DNA from: Duganella flavida
GTDB taxonomy: Bacteria; Pseudomonadota; Gammaproteobacteria; Burkholderiales; Burkholderiaceae_D
Length of the DNA: 64,000 nucleotides
Direction: 5' to 3'
Assembly (NCBI RefSeq): GCF_009857445.1
Contig: NZ_WWCN01000010.1
Location: 186,001 to 250,000 of the forward strand
The notes beneath the pieces are model-generated. The model did not search any database. It saw only the letters and a list, made by a program, of their open reading frames with translations, and was not told the DNA's origin. The position numbers were made by a program, and so were the translations under genes. This document shows positions 23,757 through 33,193 of this stretch, in pieces; position 1 is the stretch's first letter; each line of letters begins with the position of its first letter.

Positions 23757-24331
23757 GCGCTTCTGTCTCCGATATGTATGTGGCCCAGCAGGCCGGGAAC
23801 CGGCAGGGCTAGCGGGATGGACGTGCCGGGAAGGTCGGCCTGCCATTCGCTGATTTGTTGTGCATGGCATTTTAACGCGGCTTCGCGTTGTGTCCACGCT
23901 TGCGTGAAGGCGTGTGGACGGTCGGCTGCGGCCAGCAGCGCGGCGAGGGCGGTGGGGCCGAGGTAGTCGCGGGTGACGGCTTGCCAGTCGGGGATATCCT
24001 GCACCTGCATCAGGTCCGCGCCGATGGGGCCTTGCAGGTTGAACGCGGCCAGCGCGCAGCTGGCGTCGTGGCTGAAGGAGCAGCCGATGCTGCTGGCACG
24101 GCCGGCCAGCAGGATGCGCGGCGGCGTGCCGGACGCGGATTCGATGGCGATGTCGTCGAGCGGCACGCCCAGCACCATCGCCAAGGCCTCGCGTGCGGCA
24201 AGCCGGATCGCGTGACGGGCAGCGTCGCGTTGCGCGGCCGTTGGACCGCCAGTGCGGATCAGGATAGCGAACAGACCGTCCTGCGGCGCCGGCGTGGAGC
24301 CGGGCCAGAGGTGGACGGCCAGCGGTTTCAT
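23753..24331 (-). CDS. 4'-phosphopantetheinyl transferase superfamily protein
   Basis: The 192-aa protein has the Sfp-type C-terminal signature in shortened form: GADLMQVQD (for GVDIE) and FTQAWTQREAALKC (for WTRKEAYLKA). The N-terminal part keeps ILLAGRASSIGCSFSHDASCALAA, corresponding to the substrate-binding segment with SxSH. These enzymes move phosphopantetheine from CoA to the carrier-protein serine. It overlaps the NRPS gene by 4 nt, so it most likely activates the carrier domain of that protein. The sequence is somewhat divergent: the acidic metal pair is D-x-M rather than D-x-E, so activity should not be taken for granted. Confidence 0.82.
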   Translation of the reverse strand: MKPLAVHLWPGSTPAPQDGLFAILIRTGGPTAAQRDAARHAIRLAAREALAMVLGVPLDDIAIESASGTPPRILLAGRASSIGCSFSHDASCALAAFNLQGPIGADLMQVQDIPDWQAVTRDYLGPTALAALLAAADRPHAFTQAWTQREAALKCHAQQISEWQADLPGTSIPLALPVPGLLGHIHIGDRSA

Positions 24332-27300
24332 TTGCGGGCCGGAGCGGCGGGGCAGCCGGCCCAGTTGCCGTTGGCCGGGATAGTTTCGCCTTTCATCACC
24401 AGCGTCAGCGCGCCGAGCCGCGCATTGTCGCCCACGCTGGCGCTGTATAGCACTGATGCCCGCGCGCCCATGTAGACGCGTGCGCCGATCATTACGTGGT
24501 CGATCTTCATCACGCGGTCCTCGAACAAGTGCGTTTGCGGGCAGCTGAGCGCATTCAGTTCGCTATGGTCGCCGATATGCACGCAGTCGAACTCCGTGAT
24601 GTCGGTGGTGTCCATGTAGACGCCTCTGCCGATGCGCGAACCGAGTAAATTAAACGCCATCGGCAGCCACGGCGTGCCGCGCAAATAACGCATGAAGTTC
24701 GGCACGGCGATGCCTTCATACAGGTTGGTCACGCCTTCTGACAGCCATACAAACGGTGTCCACATCGGTTCCGATTGTTTGCGATAGCGACCGATCAGCA
24801 GCCACTTGAGCAGCACCACGAAGATGTAGTTGCCTACACCGTAGACCAAACCGGCCAGCGTCAGGTCCCAGATCACTTCGCCCCAGCGACCAGCACCGGC
24901 GGCTGGCATCACCGCCAGCACCAGCGTGTAGCCGACCGCAATTACCAGCGCATGCGGCGCGACGATGCGGAATGCTTCGATCAAGCCGCGGCCCAGGCGT
25001 CGCAGCGGCGATGGATGGAACGTCAGACGTTCCGGATAGCCGCTGGTCTGCTCGCGCGCGGGCAGGTTGATCGGCGGGGAGCCGAGCCACGTATCGCCGC
25101 TCTTCATCTGCGCATTCTCCGGCGCGCGCGAATGCACGCCGATCAGCACATGCTCCGGCAGCACGGTGCCGTCCGGGATGTAGGCGCCGTTGCCGACGAA
25201 GCTGCGATGCGATATCACGGTCGGCTTCATCACCATCCAGCCGCCGTCGATCTCCTCGTCGCCCAGCATCACCGCATCGGCGATGAAGGTCTCATCGCCG
25301 AGGGTCAGCATGTCCGGCACCACGCCCAGCGCGGTGGAGATTTCGGCGTCCTTGCCGACTTTCGCGCCCAGCAGGCGGTACCAGTACGGCGCAAACACGG
25401 TGGCGTAAATGCCATGCAAAACGTTCAGGCTCGATTCCTGGATCTGGCTCACCAGCCACTTGGCGCAGTAGGTGTTGCCGTGGATCGGGAACTGGCCCGG
25501 CTTCAGGCGCGGCAGCATACTCCAGCGGATGCCCGCCGAGACCAGCGCGGTCAGCACGATCAGCACCGTACTAGCGGGGAAGGCCAGCAGGAAGTAGCGC
25601 AGCAGCTGGATGCGTACGTCGTCGCCCTGAATCCAGGGCAGCCAGCCCGCTTCGTCGAACCAGTCGATCAGCACAAAGCTTGGGAATACCGGCATGAAGA
25701 ACAGCGTCACGATCAGCAGGATGCCGAAGGTGAAGAACAGCGCCTCGCCGGCGCGGCGCGCGGCACTGGCGGCAGGACGCGGCGGCAGATGGTTTTCAAA
25801 CGCGCCCATGTCGCGTGCGGGAGAGCCGGCCCACACGCGGCCGGCCGGCACCGCGCCGCCGTCGCCCAGTGCGGACTGGCCTTCGAGGTGGCCCAGCGCT
25901 TCGACGCGGGTATTCCCTTCCATGATGGCGAAGGAGCTCACGCAGGCATCTTGTTCCAGCGTGATCTGGCCGAGGTGCAGCTGGCCGCGCTCGACGCGGG
26001 CGTTTTCAAAGTTGACGGCGTTGCCGATGCTGACACGGTCATCGATGCGCAGCAGGTCCGGTACACGCAGTGTCATGGAGCCGATGATGACATCCTTGCC
26101 GACTTTGGCGCCGAGTGCGCGCAGCCACCATGCGTTGAGAGAGGAACCGCTCAGCAGGTAGGCCGGTGCGGCTTCCACTAACCGGTCGGCCAGCCACCAG
26201 CGGTAATAGGTGATGCCCCACAGCGGATAGATGCCAGCTTTCAGGCGACCGGCGATCAGCCACTTGCCTGCGACGGCGATGGCAAATTCGCCGACGGTCG
26301 CCAGCAGGAATACGCCGACCGAGGCGGCGATGGCGCGCGCCACCGAGTCGCCCGGATCGCCGGTGAAGAAGTGGTAGGTGAAGAAGGGTGCCAGCCACTG
26401 CGCCATGCGCAGTGTGACCAGCGGCGGCATGGCTGCCGCCTGGGCGATCCCGCAGATCCAGCGCTTCAGCCGGGGCGGCGGCGTCCAGTCTTGTTCTTCC
26501 GCACCGGCGTTGGGCGCCTCGGCCAACACCTGGGCGATTTTTCCGACCTGGCGCTGCTGGTAGATGTCGCGTACCGTCACGTGGGCATAGCGCGGATCGG
26601 CGCGCAGCGAGGAGGCCAGGCGCGCGGCGAAGAAGGAGTGGCCGCCAAGGTCGGTGAAGAAGTCGGCGTTGCGCAGGATAGGCTGGCCGGGGAACAGGCT
26701 TGCCAGTGCGGCGAACAAGGCTTCTTCAGCGGGCGTTTCGGGCAGGTCTGAGTCTTCGGCGCTGCCTGCGGGGGCGGCGCTCAGTGGCGTGGCTTTCAGC
26801 GTCTTGCGGTCGATTTTGCCTGAAGTCAGGCGCGGCATGGCGTCCAGCATTTCGTAGCGGCCGGGGACCATATATGGCGGCAGCTTGGCGGCGAGGGCGG
26901 CGCGCAGCGCGCGTGGATCCAGCGCGCTGGCGCCTTCGGGTACGATGTAGGTGACCAACTGGTCGATACCGTCATCCTTGCGCAGCAGGACGGCGACGGT
27001 GCCGACGCCCGCTTGCTGCGCGAGCAGGGCTTCGATTTCGCCCAGCTCCACACGGAAGCCGCGGATTTTCACCTGGTCGTCAGCGCGGCCGAGGCACACC
27101 ACTTCGCCGTCCACGCCGATGCGCGCGAGGTCGCCGGTGCGGTACAGGCGATCATCGTGCGGTCCGCAGGACCACGGGTTGGGCAGGAATTTTTCAGCCG
27201 TCAGGTCAGGGCGGCCGAGGTAACCGGCGGCCAGGCCGGGGCCGGTGATGCACAGCTCACCGACTTCGCCGCGCGTCAGCAGGCGCAGGACCGGGCCGGT

Positions 27301-28386
27301 GGCAGCAAGGCCGTCGCCGTCCAGCGGTACGGGATCGGTGTTGGTATCGATGACCAGCAAGCCGTAGTTCGGCAGCGGCGTGCCGATGGTGACCGGCTGG
27401 CCGGGCTGCAGGCGCGCGAGGCTGGCGGATACCGTCGCTTCGGTCGGTCCGTAGGTGTTGAACATCTGTCTGTCCTTGCGCGACCAGCGCTGTACCAGCG
27501 ATTCCGGGCATGCTTCGCCGCCGAGGTTAATCAGGCGCAGGCTCGGCACCTCCTGATTGAACAATGCCAGCAGCGTCGGCACCGCGTGCAGCACCGTCAC
27601 GCCGTTTTGCTCCAGCATGCGCGGTAGCGTTTCCGGATCGCCGCTGATCTCCTTCGGCCCGATCCACAGCGTGGCACCGACCAGATACGCGATCCAGATC
27701 TCTTCGAACGACATGTCGAAAGCGACCGAGAAGCCTTGGTACACCTTGTCGTCGCCGGTCACGCCCAGCACCGCGTTCTCGCTGCGCAGGAAATGGCAGA
27801 TGCTGCGCTGGGTGATCAGAATCCCTTTCGGCTTGCCGGTGGAGCCGGAGGTGTAGATGACATACGCCGGTACATCCGGCGACACCGCACCGCGCCGCGC
27901 CAGCACTTCGCCAGCGGCGAGCGGCGCAAGCAGCGCCTCCGCCGTCCACACGGCACGGCCGGTGGCGGCGATATCGGCCAGCCGCGGCGCAAATGCCGCA
28001 CAAGTCAGCACGCCCGCGCCGGAAGCGTCGTCGAGGCAGACCTGCAAACGCTCGACCGGCGTATCTTCATCGACCGGCAGCCACGCGGCGCCGGCCTTGG
28101 CGATCCCCGCCTGCAGCACCAGCAGCTCGATCCCGCGCGGCAGCAACAGGCCGACGATCTGGCCCGGCTGCACGCCGGCCGCGATCAACCGTGCCGCCAC
28201 CAGGTCGGCTTGCTCGTTCAACTCCCCGTAACTCAGCGAGCGTGCGCCGAAAATCAGCGCGATCCGCTCGGGATGGCGCGCGGCACTGGCCTCAAGCAAA
28301 TCGGCCAGGATTTCTTCGCGCAGCAGGTCTGCTTGCGGCGGGCCAAAGAGAATGTCGGGATTATGCGGTGTTACAGGTTGATTCAT
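24328..28386 (-). CDS. Pls/PosA-type membrane-anchored single-module NRPS
   Basis: The 1352-aa protein has an adenylation domain (about residues 25-530; A3 motif TSGSTGKPKG at 179-188, A5 NTYGPTEAT, A7 YRTGDLAR, A8 DQVKIRGFRVELGEIE). A carrier domain follows with DLGGHS (Ser near 582). There is no condensation or thioesterase domain. The C-terminal ~700 residues hold six or so membrane helices and three tandem left-handed beta-helix-like acyltransferase segments. This matches poly-epsilon-lysine synthetase (Pls, about 1320 aa) and the NRPS terminal-domain family. By manual alignment, specificity residues include Asp224 (235 position) and Glu228 (239 position); an acidic 239 residue is usual for basic amino acids. 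The product is inferred to be a short homopolymer or amino-acid conjugate. The gene heads an operon with its PPTase. Confidence 0.88.
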   Translation of the reverse strand: MNQPVTPHNPDILFGPPQADLLREEILADLLEASAARHPERIALIFGARSLSYGELNEQADLVAARLIAAGVQPGQIVGLLLPRGIELLVLQAGIAKAGAAWLPVDEDTPVERLQVCLDDASGAGVLTCAAFAPRLADIAATGRAVWTAEALLAPLAAGEVLARRGAVSPDVPAYVIYTSGSTGKPKGILITQRSICHFLRSENAVLGVTGDDKVYQGFSVAFDMSFEEIWIAYLVGATLWIGPKEISGDPETLPRMLEQNGVTVLHAVPTLLALFNQEVPSLRLINLGGEACPESLVQRWSRKDRQMFNTYGPTEATVSASLARLQPGQPVTIGTPLPNYGLLVIDTNTDPVPLDGDGLAATGPVLRLLTRGEVGELCITGPGLAAGYLGRPDLTAEKFLPNPWSCGPHDDRLYRTGDLARIGVDGEVVCLGRADDQVKIRGFRVELGEIEALLAQQAGVGTVAVLLRKDDGIDQLVTYIVPEGASALDPRALRAALAAKLPPYMVPGRYEMLDAMPRLTSGKIDRKTLKATPLSAAPAGSAEDSDLPETPAEEALFAALASLFPGQPILRNADFFTDLGGHSFFAARLASSLRADPRYAHVTVRDIYQQRQVGKIAQVLAEAPNAGAEEQDWTPPPRLKRWICGIAQAAAMPPLVTLRMAQWLAPFFTYHFFTGDPGDSVARAIAASVGVFLLATVGEFAIAVAGKWLIAGRLKAGIYPLWGITYYRWWLADRLVEAAPAYLLSGSSLNAWWLRALGAKVGKDVIIGSMTLRVPDLLRIDDRVSIGNAVNFENARVERGQLHLGQITLEQDACVSSFAIMEGNTRVEALGHLEGQSALGDGGAVPAGRVWAGSPARDMGAFENHLPPRPAASAARRAGEALFFTFGILLIVTLFFMPVFPSFVLIDWFDEAGWLPWIQGDDVRIQLLRYFLLAFPASTVLIVLTALVSAGIRWSMLPRLKPGQFPIHGNTYCAKWLVSQIQESSLNVLHGIYATVFAPYWYRLLGAKVGKDAEISTALGVVPDMLTLGDETFIADAVMLGDEEIDGGWMVMKPTVISHRSFVGNGAYIPDGTVLPEHVLIGVHSRAPENAQMKSGDTWLGSPPINLPAREQTSGYPERLTFHPSPLRRLGRGLIEAFRIVAPHALVIAVGYTLVLAVMPAAGAGRWGEVIWDLTLAGLVYGVGNYIFVVLLKWLLIGRYRKQSEPMWTPFVWLSEGVTNLYEGIAVPNFMRYLRGTPWLPMAFNLLGSRIGRGVYMDTTDITEFDCVHIGDHSELNALSCPQTHLFEDRVMKIDHVMIGARVYMGARASVLYSASVGDNARLGALTLVMKGETIPANGNWAGCPAAPARK

Positions 28387-28513
28387 GCTGATACTTTATT
28401 CGGATTTAACCTGCATTGTACGGTACGGCAGATGGTTCCCCTAGGGGATGAATGCAAGTTCTGCTTACAGCCTTTACAATAGGACATACGAGCCGAGAAA
28501 CCGAAGGAGCCGC

Positions 28514-30016
28514 ATGACTACGCACCGCCCATTCATCGCCCCCGTGCAGTTCGACGACGCCCAAGCTGCGTACGACCAGGTACTGGCCATCTACGACACC
28601 AACATCGCCTACCTGCGCGACGCCATGAAGCGCTTTGTCGCCGGCGAAGACGTGGGCGAACATGTGCGGGCCTGTTATCCGTTCGTTCGCGTACATACCG
28701 ACACCGTGGCGCGTGCCGATTCGCGGCTGGCGTTTGGTTTTGTCGCCGGTCCGGGCACCTACGAAACCACGCTCACGCGGCCCGACCTGTTTGCGCGCTA
28801 CTACCTCCAGCAATTCAAACTGCTGCTGAAAAATCACGGCAGCCACCATGTCAAGATTGAAGTCGGCACCAGTTCGCAGCCGATCCCGATCCACTTTTCG
28901 TTCGCCGAGCATGAGCACATCGAAGGCAGCATGACAGCCGAACGCCGCCTGCTGATGCGCGACGTGTTCGACCTGCCTAATTTGGCGGCAATGGATGACG
29001 GTATCGCCAACGGCACGCACGAAGCGCCGGTGGGCGAGGCGCAGCCGCTGTCGCTGTTCACCGCACCGCGCGTGGACTACTCGCTGCAGCGCCTGCGCCA
29101 CTACACCGGCACCTCGTGCGAGCATTTCCAGAAGTTCGTCCTGTTCACCAATTACCAGTTCTATATCGACGAATTTATCAAGCTGGGACATGAGCTGATG
29201 GCCAATCCGTCCGGCGCGCCGGGCGACGACTACATCGCTTTCGTTGAACCGGGCAACCTGGTGACGCGCCGCGTGGGGCAGTCGGTGCAGCCGGGCGATG
29301 CGCTGGGCGCCGCGCCGCCGCGTATGCCGCAGATGCCGGGCTACCATTTGGTACGCGCCGACGGTACCGGCATCTCGATGGTGAACATCGGCGTCGGCCC
29401 CGCCAATGCCAAGACCATCACTGATCACATTGCGGTGCTGCGTCCGCACGCCTGGCTGATGCTGGGCCACTGCGCCGGCTTGCGCAACACGCAGGAGCTG
29501 GGCGACTATGTGCTGGCACACGGCTACGTGCGCGAAGATCATGTGCTGGATGAAGACCTGCCGCTGTGGGTACCGATTCCGCCGCTGGCCGAGGTGCAGG
29601 TGGCGATTGAAGCTGCCGTGGCCGAAGTCACGCAGCTGACTGGCCATGACCTCAAGCGCGTGATGCGCACCGGGACTGTGGCCAGCACCGATAACCGCAA
29701 CTGGGAGTTGATGCCGCAGCGGACGCCGGAACGCCGTTTCAGCCAAAGCAGAGCGATTGCGCTGGACATGGAGAGTGCGACTATCGCCGCCAATGGCTTC
29801 CGCTTCCGCGTCCCCTACGGCACGCTGCTGTGCGTGAGCGATAAGCCGATGCACGGCGAGATCAAGCTGCCGGGCATGGCCAACCAGTTCTACCGCGACC
29901 GCGTCGACCAGCATTTACGCATCGGCATCCGCGCAGTGGAGCTGCTGCGCGCACTGGGTGTGGACAAACTCCACTCCCGCAAGCTACGCAGCTTTACGGA
30001 AGTGGCGTTCCAGTAG
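28514..30016 (+). CDS. amn: AMP nucleosidase
   Basis: The 500-aa protein matches AMP nucleosidase along its length. It has an N-terminal alpha/beta domain (MTTHRPFIAPVQF, then the VRVHTDTVARADSRLAFGF block) and a C-terminal nucleoside-phosphorylase-like domain (NIGVGPANAKTITDHIAVL, LMLGHCAGLRNTQELGDYV, and ALDMESATIAANGFRF carrying the catalytic-site Glu). It hydrolyses AMP to adenine and ribose 5-phosphate in the cytoplasm. The ATG at 28514 has AAGGAG 6 nt upstream. It is transcribed divergently from the NRPS operon and stands alone. Confidence 0.95.
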   Translation: MTTHRPFIAPVQFDDAQAAYDQVLAIYDTNIAYLRDAMKRFVAGEDVGEHVRACYPFVRVHTDTVARADSRLAFGFVAGPGTYETTLTRPDLFARYYLQQFKLLLKNHGSHHVKIEVGTSSQPIPIHFSFAEHEHIEGSMTAERRLLMRDVFDLPNLAAMDDGIANGTHEAPVGEAQPLSLFTAPRVDYSLQRLRHYTGTSCEHFQKFVLFTNYQFYIDEFIKLGHELMANPSGAPGDDYIAFVEPGNLVTRRVGQSVQPGDALGAAPPRMPQMPGYHLVRADGTGISMVNIGVGPANAKTITDHIAVLRPHAWLMLGHCAGLRNTQELGDYVLAHGYVREDHVLDEDLPLWVPIPPLAEVQVAIEAAVAEVTQLTGHDLKRVMRTGTVASTDNRNWELMPQRTPERRFSQSRAIALDMESATIAANGFRFRVPYGTLLCVSDKPMHGEIKLPGMANQFYRDRVDQHLRIGIRAVELLRALGVDKLHSRKLRSFTEVAFQ

Positions 30017-30029
30017 AATCGGCGAGGTG

Positions 30030-30180
30030 ACCGGGTGCGGCGCAATCCGGCCACCAGCAGCAGGCCGGCAGCAGCATGGCCCAGGTGGATGGCTACGGAA
30101 CCGGTGTTGCGAGAAATTCATGGCCTGTGCAAACTGGAAGGTGATGTTGACGCTGGGGACATACACCCAGCCATCCCACC
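30030..30180 (-). pseudogene. Decayed PEP-CTERM sorting signal (gene relic)
   Basis: Read leftwards, this stretch encodes pieces of a PEP-CTERM tail in three frames. YVPSVNITFQFAQ is followed, after a shift, by PVP-stop-PSTWAMLL, and after another shift by AGLLLVAGLRRTR. Restoring one base (TAG to GAG) would give the motif VPEPSTWAMLL, followed by the hydrophobic helix and Arg cluster. The rest of the gene is absent. It is a remnant between amn and the TonB receptor, not a working gene. The sorting system it implies (exosortase) is not in this window. Confidence 0.55.
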
Positions 30181-30204
30181 CTGTTTTTCTTGAGTTCTGT
30201 TACT

Positions 30205-30369
30205 GCTAGTTTCAGAATAGCAGCTAGTTTCAGTAGGGGAAGGAGTTTTGTGTTTTTTGCAGTTTGTTGTGTATTCACTACAAAATTGTAGTGCCAGCAT
30301 GCACCGGCTTGGAGGATCAAGCCTCCACACTGTGGATTCCCCCGTGCTCGATATCCTTTTCGGTATCGA
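30205..30369 (+). promoter_or_regulatory. Structured leader upstream of TonB receptor
   Basis: The 462-nt gap between amn and the receptor gene contains the PEP-CTERM relic and then several symmetric elements. There is a direct repeat of GCTAGTTTCAG (30205-30215 and 30223-30233, period 18). A perfect 8-bp dyad CACTACAA-AA-TTGTAGTG lies at 30276-30293. A hairpin GGCTTG/CAAGCC is at 30306-30323. An imperfect dyad TCGATATCC...GGTATCGA lies at 30348-30369. These are likely operators or leader-RNA structures; no specific regulator can be named. Confidence 0.45.
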
Positions 30370-30478
30370 AAACCGCCAAAAATTGATTGGTTTGTTTTTT
30401 CTCCAGCACCTAAGATTTGTCTCAGACGGCAGCCCCCTCGTGCCGCTCCTTAGAAAAATAGACACATACTGGAGACCT

Positions 30479-33112
30479 ATGAAACACACCGAATCCGGGA
30501 CTAGCGAGTCCCAGGCAAAGCATCGTCTCGTCCTTAAATCCGGCGTTGCCGTGCTGGCCGCCGCAGGCCTGTTGAGCACCTTCCCTGTTATGGCGCAAGA
30601 AGCGCCCGCTACGCCAGCCGCCGATGTGCCGGAGCAGGCGACGGTTACCGTGACCGGCGTGCGCCGTGCTGCGCAGACCGCCCAGAAGATCAAGAAGGAC
30701 GCCGATAATGTGATCGACTCCATCGTCGCGGACGATATCGGCAAGTTCCCGGATACGAACGTGGCCGAAACGCTGGCTCGCGTCACCGGCGTGCAAGTGC
30801 GCCGCGATGGCGGTGAAGCCAATACGGTGCTGATTCGTGGTCTGCCGGGTATCGCAACGCTGCTGAACGGCCGTGAGATGTTCACCACCACTGGCCGTTA
30901 CACCAAATTGGCGGACGTCCCATCGACTATGCTGCAACGCGTGGACGTGTACAAATCGCAGAGTGCCGATTTGCCGGAAGGCGGTATCGCCGGCGTGATA
31001 GACGTGCGTACTAACCGTCCGTTCGACTTCAAAGGATTCACCGCTGTGGTTAATGGCGGCGCTACCAACAACTCGCTGGCCAAGCGCACCGATCCTAATG
31101 TCAGCGGCATGATCTCTAACCGCTGGAAAACCGATATCGGTGAATTTGGCGCGTTGGTCGGCGTGTCCTACCTGCGCAATCACTACACCGAAGAGCGGGT
31201 CTTCAACACCAAACCAATCGACAAGAGTTGGCTGCTGCCGAAGTTGACCGGTCCTGATTTGGTCGGCCTCGAAAGCATCAAGGGCGACCGCCGTCGTAGC
31301 TCCGCCAACTATGCCTTGCAGTGGAAGCCAAACAGCGACGTTGAGCTGTATGCAGAAGGCCTGACTTCCCACTACCTGAATAATTTCGAGACCGATTTCT
31401 TCGTCGGCCTGCCATGGTGGGGTCCTGGCGATCAAATGAGCGCTACCAAGATTCCGGGTACCGACCAACTGCAAACTTTGAACTCGCACAACGTTAACAC
31501 CATCATGTCGACGCAGGCCAACCGCGCTAGCACCGTGACCCAGCAGCACGCCATCGGTGGCCGCTGGAACGCCGCGCCGGGCCTTCGCCTGAGCAGCGAG
31601 ATCGCCCGCACGCTGTCTGACTACGATTGGCAGAATCCTATCCTCGACACCATCACCAATGTGCCTAACGCCACGGTGAACACCAATGTCGGCGGCAGCT
31701 CTTACGTGGCGTACGGCGGCATGAACTTGAACGATCCGACCAAGTACACGCTGTCGCAATTGTTTGACCGTTACGGCCACGACCAAGGTTCTTCTACCGA
31801 TTGGCGTGCTGACGGTACCTATACCATCCCGGATGAAGGCGTGTTCAAAGATTTCGGCTTCGGTGTGCGCGCCGCCAAACGGACCGCAGCGTCGATCAAG
31901 TCATTCGAGGGTTCGGTGCCGGCGCCTGCCGGCATTCTGGCTAGCTCGCTGCCGGGCATGAACTGCACCGCGCAGATGCAAAATAACTGGGGCACCACCG
32001 CGTGGTACACGCCATGCGCCAGCTACCTGATTTCCAATACCGCCGATGTACGCAAGGCCGTTACCGGCAGCAGCAGCGCCAAGGCGATTGATCCGGGCTC
32101 GTTCTTCTCCAACGAAGAAAAGAACTACGCCTTGTACGGTAAGGCTCATTTGGGCTGGGAAACCGCCGGCATTCCGTTCGACGGCACGGTGGGTATGCGC
32201 GTCACCAAGACCGATTCGAACTTGCTGGGCAATTCGCAGAACAACGGCGCCTATGTACTGACGTCGAAAACGTCGAGCGACACCGCCTATCTGCCGAGCG
32301 CCAACTTCAAGGCCTCGCTGCGCGACGACGTGATCGCCCGCTTCTCGTTGACCAAAACGCTGACTCGCCCAGATTTCGCTCAACTGAATCCGGGCACCGC
32401 TTATATCAACCCGAACGGCACCACCGTGCTGGCGACGGCATCGGGCGGTAACCCAGAGCTGAAGCCGTTCACCGCGCGTAACTACGACGCCTCGCTGGAG
32501 TATTACTTCTCGTCGACCGGCATGGCCAGTTTTGCGTTGTTCCGCCACGAGTTCAAAGGCTACATCATGAACAAGGTGGTGAAGGAGACCTTCAATGGCG
32601 TGACCTTTGATACCACCCGTCCGTTCAATACGGATGACGGCTATCTGCAAGGCGCCGAAGTGTCCTACCGCACCTTCTTCGATAAGCTGCCGGGTTGGCT
32701 GGGTGGCTTTGGCGTGGAAGCGAATGCGACATTCACGCAAGGCGAAACCAGCACGTCGAGCAATCCAGACCTGAGCGGTAAGCCGTTTGCTGGTATGTCG
32801 AAATGGTCGTACAACGTGGTGGGCCTATATGAGAAGTATGGCGTGTCGGCGCGACTGGCGTACAACTGGCGCTCGAAGTTCACGGACGTCTACAATGACG
32901 GCGGTCCTGGCTTGGACTTGATCGCATCGCCTATGTCGTCGCTGGATGGTTCGCTGGGCTACAAGATCAACGAGAATACGTCGATCACTCTGACCGGCGC
33001 TAATCTGCTTAACTTCAAGCACACCGACTACTGGAACAGCAGGGCACTGTACCCACGCGACACGCGCAAGTATGATCGTTCGGTGGGCTTGTTCTTGAAC
33101 TGGAAGATTTAA
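30479..33112 (+). CDS. TonB-dependent outer-membrane receptor (carbohydrate type)
   Basis: The 877-aa protein starts at ATG 30479 (TGGAGA upstream). It has an N-terminal signal region ending PVMAQE, a plausible TonB box (ATVTVTGVR), and a plug domain with the TBDT signature (DDIGKFPDTNVAETLARVTGV, VLIRGLPGI, VDVYKSQSADLPEGGIAGVIDV). A 22-strand barrel follows, ending in an aromatic C-terminal strand (GLFLNWKI). The plug wording is that of the TonB_Xanth_Caul group, which often imports oligosaccharides. It heads the arabinan locus, so it most likely takes up arabino-oligosaccharides. The ligand is inferred from context. Confidence 0.93.
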   Translation: MKHTESGTSESQAKHRLVLKSGVAVLAAAGLLSTFPVMAQEAPATPAADVPEQATVTVTGVRRAAQTAQKIKKDADNVIDSIVADDIGKFPDTNVAETLARVTGVQVRRDGGEANTVLIRGLPGIATLLNGREMFTTTGRYTKLADVPSTMLQRVDVYKSQSADLPEGGIAGVIDVRTNRPFDFKGFTAVVNGGATNNSLAKRTDPNVSGMISNRWKTDIGEFGALVGVSYLRNHYTEERVFNTKPIDKSWLLPKLTGPDLVGLESIKGDRRRSSANYALQWKPNSDVELYAEGLTSHYLNNFETDFFVGLPWWGPGDQMSATKIPGTDQLQTLNSHNVNTIMSTQANRASTVTQQHAIGGRWNAAPGLRLSSEIARTLSDYDWQNPILDTITNVPNATVNTNVGGSSYVAYGGMNLNDPTKYTLSQLFDRYGHDQGSSTDWRADGTYTIPDEGVFKDFGFGVRAAKRTAASIKSFEGSVPAPAGILASSLPGMNCTAQMQNNWGTTAWYTPCASYLISNTADVRKAVTGSSSAKAIDPGSFFSNEEKNYALYGKAHLGWETAGIPFDGTVGMRVTKTDSNLLGNSQNNGAYVLTSKTSSDTAYLPSANFKASLRDDVIARFSLTKTLTRPDFAQLNPGTAYINPNGTTVLATASGGNPELKPFTARNYDASLEYYFSSTGMASFALFRHEFKGYIMNKVVKETFNGVTFDTTRPFNTDDGYLQGAEVSYRTFFDKLPGWLGGFGVEANATFTQGETSTSSNPDLSGKPFAGMSKWSYNVVGLYEKYGVSARLAYNWRSKFTDVYNDGGPGLDLIASPMSSLDGSLGYKINENTSITLTGANLLNFKHTDYWNSRALYPRDTRKYDRSVGLFLNWKI

Positions 33113-33140
33113 GTTTGGTAGATGTTTAGTTGATTTTTCT

Positions 33141-33172
33141 GGCCGCGTCCCCGTTTAAGCGAGGGCGCGGCC
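33141..33172. other. Intercistronic GC hairpin
   Basis: GGCCGCG-T-CCC (33141-33151) pairs with GGG-CGCGGCC (33163-33172), with one bulged T, between the TonB receptor and the symporter gene. There is no T tract, so it may stabilise the upstream mRNA or attenuate rather than terminate. A stronger hairpin of the same type occurs at 35534-35564. Confidence 0.55.
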
Positions 33173-33193
33173 TCGCACTTTGAGGTAATCACG

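Noticed and set aside
24775..26181. 468-codon plus-strand open frame inside the NRPS gene
   Set aside because: Antisense to the well-supported synthetase, with His/Gln/Arg-rich shadow composition and no recognisable domain.
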